A stretch of 64,000 bases of DNA from Tetragonia tetragonoides. Its lineage: Eukaryota; Streptophyta; Magnoliopsida; Caryophyllales; Aizoaceae. This document shows positions 1 through 10,002 of this stretch, piece by piece (the stretch's first letter is position 1; every line of letters begins with the position of its first letter). The position numbers were made by a program, and so were the translations under genes. The notes beneath the pieces are model-generated. The model did not search any database and was not told where the DNA came from. It worked only from the letters and a program-made list of their open reading frames with translations. The stretch spans positions 1,738,501 through 1,802,500 of the forward strand of contig CM076150.1 of assembly GCA_038025085.1 (NCBI GenBank). Direction: 5' to 3'.

Positions 1-677
1 TTGTTTTGATATTTTAATCCGTATGGTGATCTCTCCATGAGTTGTATTCTGTTAATCTGGCCAATTGACTTGAGTTGAGGTGTATGACAATTGTTTTACT
101 ACGCACTCAGATGGTGACCCATGAGTTATTGAAGCTTGATTGCAGTTTATATGATCAGTGTATAGTACTTGGGTGAATACTTACTTGTATGCCTCATGTT
201 TTACAAGGGTTTGTGCTTGAATTTTCTTGATTATTGAAACTTCATGACTTGTATGCTATATGACCATGTGTAGTGAGTCTGTATGACAGATTTAGGTTAG
301 TGTTTGAGGTTTCATTGTATGCATGAATGGTGTTTCATGTTTAGCAAATGAATACAGACGTACATATACATTATGTATCTACAGTCTATCCTATCTGTAG
401 CTTGTTAAGATAAACTCAGTACTAGTAGACAAGAAAAGAAAGTGATCAGAGTGCGCAACGAAAGCATAGTAAAAGAAAGCTTTATATGCTCTTTTGAATT
501 CTGTTTCGATTAGAAGTATATGCGTAAATGTTAGTTGAGACACAATGTTCTCATTTTACATGATTTATTTTCGAGATGAAAATCTTTTAAGGGGAATAGA
601 GTGTGAAACCCCATATTTTCCTAGAAAATTATTTTACGGAAGTTTCGAGGACGAAACTTTTTGTAAGGAGGATAGAA
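1..677 (+). mobile_element. 3' internal/untranslated tail of a chromovirus-like LTR retrotransposon
   Basis: No open coding region is visible here. The stretch ends in a purine-rich run (AAGGAGGATAGAA, 664-677) immediately before an LTR that starts TGTAATACC, which is the normal position of a polypurine tract. A phrase resembling the last codons of Tekay/Del polyproteins (TTCGAGGACGAAACTTT, about 647-663) lies just before it. The matching pol gene and 5' LTR must lie left of the window. Class assignment rests on junction wording only. Confidence 0.5.
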
Positions 678-700
678 TGTAATACCTAGTATTTTTATAG
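574..700 (+). repeat. Tandem, diverged duplication of the polypurine tract / LTR start junction
   Basis: Two similar phrases lie about 75 bp apart. The first (about 572-622) reads TTCGAGATGAAAATCTTTTA, then a purine run, then TGTGAAACCCC. The second (about 646-700) reads TTCGAGGACGAAACTTTTTG, then a purine run, then TGTAATACC. Each has the order GAGG/GATGAAA, T-run, AAGGxGxATAGA, TGTxAxACC. The second copy is taken as the real LTR start because it pairs with TTACA at 9371-9375. Confidence 0.5.
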
Positions 701-1033
701 CATTTAAATAATAGGGAGTATTAAAATGATAATTTATTAAAATAATTTAATGGTTTCATTAAACATTAGTATTGCTAGTAGTGATATTCTTGTTATTGTT
801 AAATGATATTGTTCTTTTGTGATTATATATGATAGCTTGTATTAGCTAGATTAGCATGTTTACTGAGTCATAACTAGCAATTAGCTAGGAGATAAGATTA
901 GAGCTGGGAGATCATGTTTAAGAGCTATTTAGAAGTCACTTAGATATACATGTATAGTAGCCTCTAGTAATAAAACAAAACCCACTAAGAGGACGTTAGT
1001 ATTAAAGCCCAAATAGAAAACCCAAATGCTAAG

Positions 1034-1041
1034 TATAAAAG
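1034..1041 (+). promoter_or_regulatory. Probable TATA box of the chromovirus LTR
   Basis: AAGTATAAAAGC about 355 bp into the LTR, followed by a CT-rich, CAT-rich leader-like stretch (1090-1210) as in other plant LTR R/U5 regions. Confidence 0.45.
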
Positions 1042-1763
1042 CACATGAACTTATCTAGAAAGTTTAGAAAACCCATTTCACTAAGGATCCTCTTATTAAC
1101 CGACACTTCCCTTTCCCCTTGTAGATTTCTCTCTTTCTAAAAGAACCCATCAGGCCATCACTCATCATCGTCATCACCATCGTCCCGCCATCATCAAACA
1201 CCACCAGCGCACCGCTACCGTCGAGCCTAGCAAGCTCCATCCGAGTTTATGCGGCGAGCCACTGTTCCTCGGTTTTGTTGTGTCGTGCCCAGTAGCAGCT
1301 GCCACATGTAGTCCACCATCGGGCCTAAATCCGACCCAAAGAGCCACAAGGTCACCACCCCAGCAACTACTAGTCGAATTAGGTGGTGGTCAGTCAGCCA
1401 AACACTTCTTGTTCTGCTTTACGTTTGTAATTGAACCCCTAAGTTAAGTTGAGTCGATTTCCTTTTTAAAGTTCAGATTATGTGAATGCTAATTTCGGTG
1501 ATTTGGGCATAGATTCTGTAGAATTGAAGTATAAGCTTGTGGGTATGATCGATTAGGACCTCAACCGCAACTAAGGTAACTATATCTACTACGTAGGGTT
1601 CATTTTACATTCGTTTTGAGCCTAATTATGTGTAATTGGGTTAATTGAATTGTCTCCTATGTGACTTTTTTTAGATAAGGAAAAATTTTATTGATCAAAT
1701 CGTGAAAGAATACAAGAATAGAGGATAAGGTATCCTCAAATATCAAAAATTAAAGTAAAGTAT

Positions 1764-4700
1764 CTACAAATCACGCCAATGGCGTTGAATGACCGTCAGT
1801 GGTACCCCCTTGAAGGCACCAACCGCCTTCGCCCACAGGGATGCCAAATAAACTATATGTTCCCACACTAAATCGATACTCTTTCCCGCGTCAGAAAAAA
1901 TCCTGGAATTCCTCTCTAACCACGTGCACCAAAGAATGGCTAAACAGGCACACCGCCACAACAACCTACCCTCCTTCCCCCTCCGCATAGCAGTAAAACG
2001 CATCTGTAGGAATTGCCCCACAGTAGCGGGGCACACAAAAGACTCCTCACACAACAGCCTATCCCACAAGGCCCTCGCAAACTTACACATCACAAACAAG
2101 TGCAAGCAACTCTCTCCGTCTTGCCGACACATCACACACATGCTGGGAAGAAGACTCATATGTGGCCTCCGCCGTTGCACCATATCACTCGTGTTCACCT
2201 TACCAAGCACCAAAGTCCACACAAAAGCACGAACCTTCAGAGGAACCTTTGACTTCCAGATATAAGAGGAAAGTGGAAAATATGGAAACTGTGACGGAAG
2301 GCTAAGATGGTGGAGGAAGGACTTAGAAGAGAAAACCCCAGAGGAGTCCCCAATCCAAATCCGAGAATCGCCCCTAGGGACCAGAAGCCTAGTGTGAAGG
2401 ACACCCAGGAGGGAAACGAGTTCCTCCATTTCTATATCACGGGGTGGCCGTCGAAGGTGTAAGTCCCAGGAACCACCAGCCCCTGAGTAAAAATCAGCCA
2501 CAGACGCCCCATGAAGAGTGGACAAACGAAAAACTCGCGGATATGCAGAAGAGAAAGAAGTTTCACCATTCCACACATCCTCCCAGAACCGGACCCGTTG
2601 ACCATTACCCACATCATACCTGACCAGAGGAAAGAATAAAGACGATACCTGGAAAACGAACTTCCAAGGGCAAGCATGGGAGACAGTGGAGCTAGCTCTC
2701 CCGTCCCACCCATTGTGCTGAAGACCGTACTTGCTTCTGATAACTCGGTGCCATAGGGAGTCAGATTCCGGGGGAAAACGCCATAACCACTTACCCACTA
2801 GCGAAATGTTCTTGGACACCAACCTACCAAGACCCAAGCCCCCCTCATTTTTCGGCCGGCAAACATGGTCCCAGCTAACCAAATGATCCCCCTTACCCTC
2901 GCCAGCCCTCGACCAAAGAAAGTCCCTCATCATCCTCTCAATTCTATTAGCTACACTAACCGGAATTTTAAAAAGGGAAAGGTAGTAGAGAGGGATGCTA
3001 GCTATGCAGGAATGTAACATAGTGATCCTCCCCCCCAAAGAGAAATACACCCCTTTCCAACCGTCTAAGCGCTTAGCCACTCTCGACACCACCGGTTCCC
3101 AAAAGGAAACCGATCTAGGATTACCCCCGAGGGGCACCCCCAAATAAGTAAGCGGCCACTACTGAACCTGACAACCCACTAGACCAGCCAGGGAATTTAA
3201 AACCTCCTCCCCCACGTTGACCCCCGCCAAACTACACTTAGACAGGTTAATTCTCATCCCCGACACAACCTCAAAAACTTGTAAGAGCGTAAGGACCCTC
3301 TTAAAGCCTTCGGATTCCGCCGAAAGGAAGAGGATCGTATCGTCAGCAAACTGCAAGTGGGAAACACAGACCCCTTCCCGACCCACCCGAAATCCCTCAG
3401 CAAGCCCCCGCTCCACACCCCTATCTAACATTCGACCAAGAACATCAACAACAAGGGTGAACAGAAAAGGGGAAAGGGGATCCCCCTGGCGCAAACCGCG
3501 TGACGAAGTAAACCAATCACGCGCCGCCCCATTAACAAGGACAGAAAAACTAGCGTTAGACAAACAACCCCGTATCCAGGTGCGCCAACGCCCCCCAAAG
3601 CCCTTCCTATCTAAGACGCGATCCAAAAAGCCCCAACTAACTCGATCATAAGCTTTCTCAAAGTCCAACTTAAAAACATTCCCAGAGTGGTTATTCCGGC
3701 GAGCACCATCAACCACCTCATTAGCAACCAAAGCTGCATCAATGATCTGGCGACCCTCCACAAAAGCGTTCTGGGCAGCCGAGATAGTCCCAGACAAAAC
3801 CGCCCCAAGTCTAATGGACAAGACCTTAGTTAAAATCTTATAGACGCTGGTGACCAAACTAATAGGCCTAAAATCCCTCACCTTAATCGACCGATCCTTT
3901 TTAGGGACGAGGGTGATAAAGTTAGAGTTCATACTCTTCCCAATCACCCCTGTGGCATGAAACTCAGTAAAAACCCCAAGCAGATCCTCCTTGACGACCT
4001 CCCAACAATCCTGGTAATAGGCCATAGTGAATCCATCCGGTCTCGGGGATTTCTCTCGATCCATCCTAAACACCGCTGCCCGAATCTCCTCTAACTCAAA
4101 GGGTCGCTCAAGCCAGTCCCGAAGCACTGGTGTAATAGGGGACCACTCCACTCCCTCCAACATTGGTCTATCACGCACTTCCTCCTCAAAAAGACCCTTA
4201 TAGAAAGCTGTAATCTCATCACTAATCCTACTCACATCAGTCACACGCTCACCATCATCAGTCTCCAACTCCTGTACAAAACTCCTCCTCCGCCTCCCAT
4301 TCACCACTTTAAAAAATAACCTAGAACTCACATCACCCTCCTTCGCCCACCTCCCCTTCATCTTCTGACGCTGACTCTGCCTTTCCTTTAGCAGCACCTC
4401 CTCTAAACTATTTTTCAAATCAACACTCTTCCTCAGCAACCCCTCATCATGGCCCTCCTCACTCAAAGCCCGATCTGTCACCAAAATCTCCTTAAGGAGC
4501 TCCCCCTTTCGCACCCGCACATCTCCAAAAATCTCCTTATTCCAGACTTTCAAACGTTCCTTAACGAACCTCAACCTCCTCATGAAACAGTACCCCCTCC
4601 AGCCCTCAACCTCACACTCCGCCCACCACTCCCGAATCTTAACCCCAAACTCCGCATGGGAGCACCACATATTCTCAAAGCGGAAAGGGGTCGGGCCCCA

Positions 4701-5403
4701 CTGAATGGGAGCAGAATGTAAAACAAGGGGAAAATGATCAGAACACGAACGGGACAGGATCTCCTGTACCAAAGATGGAAACTCGTCCTCAAACTCATTC
4801 GTAACAAGGAACCTATCAATCCGAGAGGCTACATCCCGCCTCCCGCTCACACCCCAAGTAAACTGAGCATTAGCTAAAGGCAAGTCACGAAGGGCGGACT
4901 CCCTGATAAAGGAATCAAACTCCATCATACCCCCAGTCAGCCCCCTTCCACGCCGTTCCCCCGCGTGCCGAATCACATTAAAGTCCCCCCCAATAACCCA
5001 CCTAGGGGAACAGAGACCAGCCAGAGCCGCCAACTCCTCCCACAACAACTCACGGTCAGCAACCCCACACGGGCCATAAACAGAAGACACCCACCAATCA
5101 CCCCTCCCACGAACACTCAACAGAACCGACACAGTAAAATACCCAAAATGAGATTCAACTCGAGACGCAAAACGGGTGTCCCAAGCAATAAGAATACCCC
5201 CCCGACGCACCTACAGAAGGCAAACAAACCCAGTCCTTAGACCCCGCCTCCCAAAGACTTCGAACAAAAAAAGAATCTACTCCCTCAACCTTCGTCTCCT
5301 GCAACATCACCACATCCGGAGACGCCCGACTGACAACTTCCTGCACTAGACTACGTTTCTCTACCCTCCCCAGACCATTGACATTCCAACTCAAAATCTT
5401 CAT
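1764..5403 (-). pseudogene. LINE ORF2: endonuclease, reverse transcriptase, zf-RVT (broken)
   Basis: ORF2 begins with MKILSWNVNGLG at 5403, the typical start of the apurinic-type endonuclease of plant LINEs; GGDFNVIRHAGERRG and SDHFPLVL follow. Reverse-transcriptase boxes are clear: GLRQGDPLSPFLF and FADD (codons at 3339-3350). The C-terminal part has the zf-RVT cysteines (CVMC, HLFVMC) and ends with WRDL and a stop at 1764. Two lesions are visible: a frameshift near 5200-5215, just after VGASGG, and one in-frame TAG at 3159-3161. The rest is open for over 1,100 codons, so the copy is young but probably inactive. The start overlaps the ORF1 stop. Confidence 0.85.
5400..5403 (-). promoter_or_regulatory. 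ATGA stop/start overlap between LINE ORF1 and ORF2
   Basis: On the minus strand ATGA holds the ORF2 start (ATG, 5403-5401) and the ORF1 stop (TGA, 5402-5400). Such overlaps are compatible with termination-reinitiation for ORF2; this is inference from the arrangement. Confidence 0.6.
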
Positions 5404-7643
5404 TTAACACCACCGATACCCCTAGACCTACGACTCCCCCCTTCCCCATAATTAAGGGTCGTCGCAAGACCCCTGAGCTCCCTAACACCAACCCTGTTTC
5501 TCCGAGAGGGAGGTCCCCTCGGAGACACCTGAACATTAGCTACCTGACCTGAAGTACCAACAACCCGAAAATCAAGATCACGAAGAAGAGACTGAGGATC
5601 TCGGTCGTCCCTCTCACCCGCCAATGGTGGAATGGTCACAACCGTCCCCCCGGCCTCTGACTCCCCATGGCACAACGGAGCAGCAGAATCTTCCGGTGCT
5701 ATCGACAAAACTGGCGTTACGACCTGGCCAACAACCCCATCGCCCCCGCTTGCACCTGAAAAAACATTAGCAGATAACATCTGGTCAGCAATAGAACAAA
5801 CAGGTGCACTTTGGGGAGTAGCAACAAAAAGAGAATAAAAGGGTGAAGGGGAAAAGGAAGCAGAAAGGTCCTCTTGGGCACGCGCCCTGGTATCCTCGGC
5901 ACAAAGCAAAGGAACACTGTGAATGGGCTCCGAGATTTGCTGCGGAGTCACAGCCCGAACCATCTCAGCGTTAAACAAGTTCACCTCCTCTATCTCCTCC
6001 ACCTCCTCGTCGTCAAATTCCCTAAGACTATCCAAAAGCAGATCCTCATCGCCATCAATAGAGCTAAGGAGACCATCCTCGTCACCCACCAAACCCGACC
6101 CCCATAAAAGAGAGCTCTGAGTAACATGATCAACACGAAGATCTCTCCTCAAACGCGCCTCTGTCTCTAAATCAGGAACATCCTGCCGAGCTGCCCTCTG
6201 AACTCGTGCTCCCACCGCTACCAGCCAAGACCCAACTAGACACAACTCCCTCAAAAAACCACCCTGTGAGGACGTTGAAGGCACAACAGGAAGTTGCGTC
6301 TCCTGCCCATCACCTCCCGACAAGGTTTCAGCCACCCTTGACACAACCACGCCCTCCCCCACACCACCCCCCACGTCGCCAGTCCGTACCGGCTCCAAAG
6401 TCGGAGATCCGGGCAAAACCCGACTAGCCATAGCAGAACCAGCCCCCCCAGAAGCTCCACCCCCTTTCGTTTCACCACCATTAGTGGGTTCGCCGGACTG
6501 AACAACCACCGGCGACCCTCCCCTGTCAGTCGGCTGCTCCCCCGACAGCCGCGACACCTCACCCGTCACTGGCGGCCCTCCTGCACCACCCTGCTGTGCC
6601 CGTCGAACCCAGATCAACCCCCCACGATGATCGCCGGCATTTTCCGACGCCGTGGGTCCCTGTCGTGGCGCTGTAGCCTCCGGCTGTGGCGGTCGGCCAC
6701 CGAAGCTCTGTCGACCTGCAACCGAAGATGTCGCGTGGTCGCGAAGTTGAGCTGTCGAAGAGCGCAGTCCAGAAAATGATCTGGGCCCCTTCCCTAATCG
6801 CAAAAAGGCCGAAGTTCTTGGCGGCCCAGCATCGTGGGCTCGAGCCCCGCTCTTTGCAAAACCCTGCTGTCGACCTGGGCCTCCAACACCATAAGAAAAA
6901 GGCCTAGAGTCATTCTTATAGTAGACCCTTTGACCCTGGGCCTGATTTCTCCCACTAGCATCTGGCCCACAATTCATTATATTATTTGGACCATTTACCA
7001 GTTGAGCCCCAAATCCATTACTTGGCCCAAAATTCGTAATAAACCCATTACTAGTCACTCTACCATTCCCCTGCCCACGTGCACCCTTAAAATAATTTAA
7101 ATTCTGAGCTAAATCCCCTTTCCAAACGGGTCTTCCAGAATCTTCGCTCCCCCACCGACTCTCACGCCCGTAATCATCTCGCCTACCAAAGCCGTTTCTC
7201 CTGCCAGTTTGATAACTGCTCGCCGGAAATGATGGCCGACGACGATCCATTTCTTCCCGGCGAACATCCCGGCGTGACCTACCATCCCAATCGATTTCCG
7301 TGGAGCCACATCTCCGACAACAAGGTGGAATCGAAGGTGGCCTTGGTACAGGAACACAGGGTGGCCGTGGTGCTGTAACAGAAGGCGGTCGTGGAACAGC
7401 CAACGGCCGCCGGGGAACAGTGACAGGTGCCTGTACTTTATCAATCGCATCCAACATAGCCGTCCAGCCTTCGCCCTTCACCCCCTCCGGTATTCGAAGT
7501 GCCACAGCCCGATCATCAAATGGGATTTTCTCCAACAGGAAGAAACGGCCACCATAATTGACCGCAATTCTCAGAACCAGGATATACCTGCTCGCCACCC
7601 ACTTGAGGATTTCTCGCCCCCCCGCCTTTCCTGTCCACAGCAT
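5400..7643 (-). CDS. LINE ORF1-like protein (about 747 aa)
   Basis: A long open frame starts at the ATG at 7643 (a TAG lies just upstream in frame) and stops with TGA at 5400-5402. The N-terminal 65 residues include NYGGRFFLLEKI and IPEGVKGEGW, resembling the folded N-terminal part of some plant LINE ORF1 proteins. A proline-rich segment (VPRPP repeats) and a region with CCRRCG follow, then low-complexity Gly/Arg/Asn-rich sequence and an acidic C-terminus. The role in the family is nucleic-acid chaperone/RNP assembly; that is inference here. A G7 run next to the start may hide a frameshift from a longer N-terminus. Confidence 0.6.
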   Translation of the reverse strand: MLWTGKAGGREILKWVASRYILVLRIAVNYGGRFFLLEKIPFDDRAVALRIPEGVKGEGWTAMLDAIDKVQAPVTVPRRPLAVPRPPSVTAPRPPCVPVPRPPSIPPCCRRCGSTEIDWDGRSRRDVRREEMDRRRPSFPASSYQTGRRNGFGRRDDYGRESRWGSEDSGRPVWKGDLAQNLNYFKGARGQGNGRVTSNGFITNFGPSNGFGAQLVNGPNNIMNCGPDASGRNQAQGQRVYYKNDSRPFSYGVGGPGRQQGFAKSGARAHDAGPPRTSAFLRLGKGPRSFSGLRSSTAQLRDHATSSVAGRQSFGGRPPQPEATAPRQGPTASENAGDHRGGLIWVRRAQQGGAGGPPVTGEVSRLSGEQPTDRGGSPVVVQSGEPTNGGETKGGGASGGAGSAMASRVLPGSPTLEPVRTGDVGGGVGEGVVVSRVAETLSGGDGQETQLPVVPSTSSQGGFLRELCLVGSWLVAVGARVQRAARQDVPDLETEARLRRDLRVDHVTQSSLLWGSGLVGDEDGLLSSIDGDEDLLLDSLREFDDEEVEEIEEVNLFNAEMVRAVTPQQISEPIHSVPLLCAEDTRARAQEDLSASFSPSPFYSLFVATPQSAPVCSIADQMLSANVFSGASGGDGVVGQVVTPVLSIAPEDSAAPLCHGESEAGGTVVTIPPLAGERDDRDPQSLLRDLDFRVVGTSGQVANVQVSPRGPPSRRNRVGVRELRGLATTLNYGEGGSRRSRGIGGVK

Positions 7644-7670
7644 CAATGCCGACTAGCCCCAGGGAAACTT

Positions 7671-8565
7671 GTGTTATGTGCAGTAGTAAGATATATTTTA
7701 TAGGAGATTTAGTTTCTGCTTTGTTACCGTTCTTGTTGGGTTGCTACTAAATGTGTGGGGAAAATATAAAAGCATGTTTTGTTGAAATTAAGTTGATTTA
7801 TGAACTAGTGTCTATGCCATGGTTGGGTAAATTGTGAAACTATGTAAAGATTGGTTTTGCCTGAGTACTGCAAATGCATAAGCTTGACGTAGTGCTAGAT
7901 AGACCAAGTTTTGCTATTATGCGTTACCAAGTGAAGTTAGTGCATAACGTTTTAAGTGTGTTCAGTAATGATTCAGGTTGATGTCCTGATGGTAGTTTGG
8001 TGCTAGAAATCATGTTAAAGTGTATAGTTAAGATGCAGGTCATTGCCTTTGTTAAATGTGTGGGCTAATTAAAATTTTTTGTACTGTAAATTATGTGAGA
8101 TTATAGACTTGCTAACCAAGCTGAGCTACTATACCAGTTTATTAGAGTTATGAAAAGATAGCTAGCTTATCTCTAGAACCTTATGATATGCTAGTGAGTA
8201 AAGAAGTAATGTGAAACAGAAAAGAAAATGATAAAGTGCTCTAGTGCTATGAGCTTGAGACGAATGATATGAGCAAGTATATGACGTACAGTGAAAACGT
8301 CATAAGAAAGGAAAGAAATGAAGAGTTACTGAGATACCAAATAATTAATCGACATAAGGAAAGAATGCATATGTATTTTTATGTTGAATGGTATGAATAA
8401 GATCATCTCGAGTAATGATGATCTCAAGAAGAGTTTATGATCTAAAGTTACTTAAGCTACTAAGAACGTAAAGTGAAAGATATGGCAGTTGGGCAATAGG
8501 AACCTATGGGTACTCTGAATGTATTATAATGAGTTTTATGGGAGACGTCCCTTATGAGTTTTGAA
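7671..8565 (+). mobile_element. Non-coding continuation of the chromovirus LTR
   Basis: AT-rich sequence without coding signal, read as the LTR part right of the LINE insertion. It holds no recognisable gene. Confidence 0.5.
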
Positions 8566-8700
8566 CTGTGCCCCCAGAAGCGGCCATTGACCCCCAGATG
8601 TGGTCAGCAGTTCCAGGGCCCCCAGAAGCGGCTTGACCCCCAGAAGCGGTCAAGGGTTTAAACGCTCCCAGAAGCAGCGGCCCGAGGAACCTAGCTCCCA
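8566..8700 (+). repeat. Short CCCCCAGAAGCGG repeats inside the LTR
   Basis: The phrase CCCCCAGAAGCGG or close variants (CCCCCAGATGTGG, CTCCCAGAAGCAG) occurs about five times in 130 bp, spaced 15-35 bp. It is a GC-rich island in an AT-rich LTR. Confidence 0.7.
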
Positions 8701-9375
8701 TATGCCCAGTTCAGTAATGCAAGACTAATAATAAAAGCTATCAAGATAACTTTAGGTTATCTGAAGTAAAAATCGAGACTTACTTATGTTAGAGTATGAT
8801 TATAGGTGTTCTTTTCAACGTGAATGCTATAGTGTAAACAGAAATATACATAATAGCCTTAAGATTAAACATGACTTAAATGAATGCTCTATATGAATTA
8901 TGACTAATTGTTTTAGACTTGATTTGAATTTAGAATGAGCTTTACGTACAAGATGTGAGTTACCAACATTGCTGACGTTGCATAATTTCACCTTTTTGCA
9001 GATTGAAGTTTATTTTTATACAGATAGTGTGAGGAACGCTTTCAGATAGACGTATGCAAGAACTAGTGGTTGTTCTTTCCTAGAGTTGATTCAATTGTAA
9101 TAAATAGACCATCTAGAATTATTTTTGAGATTATTATTAATAGTTTCAGTTAAACAGCCTTACACTCATTCGTATGAGTGAGTGTGGCGGTAGCGCCCCG
9201 AGTTATTAAAGTCTTCCGCTGGGATGTTTGGATATTGTTTTATTTTTATTAACCAGGTTTATATAAGTCTTTTTAGACTGGTTTATTCAGTTTACAAAAG
9301 GAACTTTATCGAATTTTCGGTTCGAGTATATTTATTTTTATTTATTTATTTTAGTAGGAAATTCGGGGTGTTACA

Positions 9376-10002
9376 AATAGAGTCTAGGATCTTATCTTTT
9401 TAGGAAGCAGAATCCCTGTATGATTCCGATGATGCTAGTGACCATGTTAAGGAGACGTTCCTTTCCATAAGAATTAGATTGCATGCAAATAATATATACC
9501 CGTCAATAATCTTTCACAAAAAAAAAAGAGTCCAATTTCATTCCATATGCAAGTCAATAGTATTTCTCTTTTTCTAAAATTAGGGAATTTCATCCCATAT
9601 GCAAGTGAAGAGTATTTATAATTCTAATAGTTTCGAAAGATCATTGATTAGAATATGCTATTTACATAAAATCGCGTCTTACCCAAAAGATCACCATGTT
9701 GAGGATTAGTGCTAGATTCTCTTCCCACATTTGTTTTAAAATAAAACTCTTTTTTTTATTATGTGGAAGTTCCCATTTGATTTCTATTTTCTTAAACGGG
9801 CCTTTTTAGGTCCATAATTAGTAGAAGTAGAGATACTGGTTCTAGGGAGTGGGAGAGAGACGAGTCCAGCAAGAGGTTAGTCCGTAAATTGTCGTTTGAA
9901 CCTTCACCACAAGCACAGTTCGTGGGCCCCGTTTGGCTCGATTACCTTCGTACACCGCCACTGTCACTTCAAGCCTCACCACCCGGTTCACCTAAGTCCG
10001 CC
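9376..10002 (+). mobile_element. Probable 5' untranslated region of the Tat-type element
   Basis: After the chromovirus LTR ends, no primer-binding site or second LTR start is seen. The gag frame is open upstream to about 9800 but without ATG, so translation probably starts at the ATG at 10003. A roughly 57-bp imperfect duplication (CCATATGCAAGT at about 9544 and 9597) lies here. The sequence is read as Tat 5' UTR separated from its 5' LTR by the chromovirus insertion; this is inference. Confidence 0.4.

Larger units (their letters stand above)
1666..7670 (-). mobile_element. Nearly full-length plant L1-type LINE inserted in the LTR
   Basis: The element carries an ORF1-like gene followed by an endonuclease/reverse-transcriptase ORF2, both on the minus strand. 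Its 3' end is the T7 run at 1666-1672, a short poly(A) tail on the other strand. Flanking CCTATGTGAC (ends 1665) and GTTATGTGCA (about 7671-7680) share TATGTG and may be a decayed target duplication. ORF1 has no convincing 5' leader, so the 5' end is probably truncated. The LINE splits the chromovirus LTR and is therefore younger than it. Confidence 0.8.
678..9375 (+). mobile_element. Chromovirus-type (Tekay/Del-like) LTR, split by a LINE
   Basis: The LTR starts TGTAATACC at 678 and ends GGTGTTACA at 9375, giving a 5-bp terminal inverted repeat TGTAA/TTACA with canonical TG and CA ends. It is preceded by a polypurine tract and not followed by a tRNA primer site, so it is a 3' LTR. It is interrupted by a minus-strand LINE; the two LTR parts are 678-1665 and about 7671-9375, together about 2.7 kb, a usual size for this clade. 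It appears to lie inside the 5' region of the Tat-type element that continues at 9376, which would make a three-level nest (LINE in chromovirus LTR in Tat element). Confidence 0.65.

Noticed and set aside
1924..2265. Plus-strand open frames across the LINE
   Set aside because: Shadows of the minus-strand ORF2; the coding signal and domains are on the other strand.
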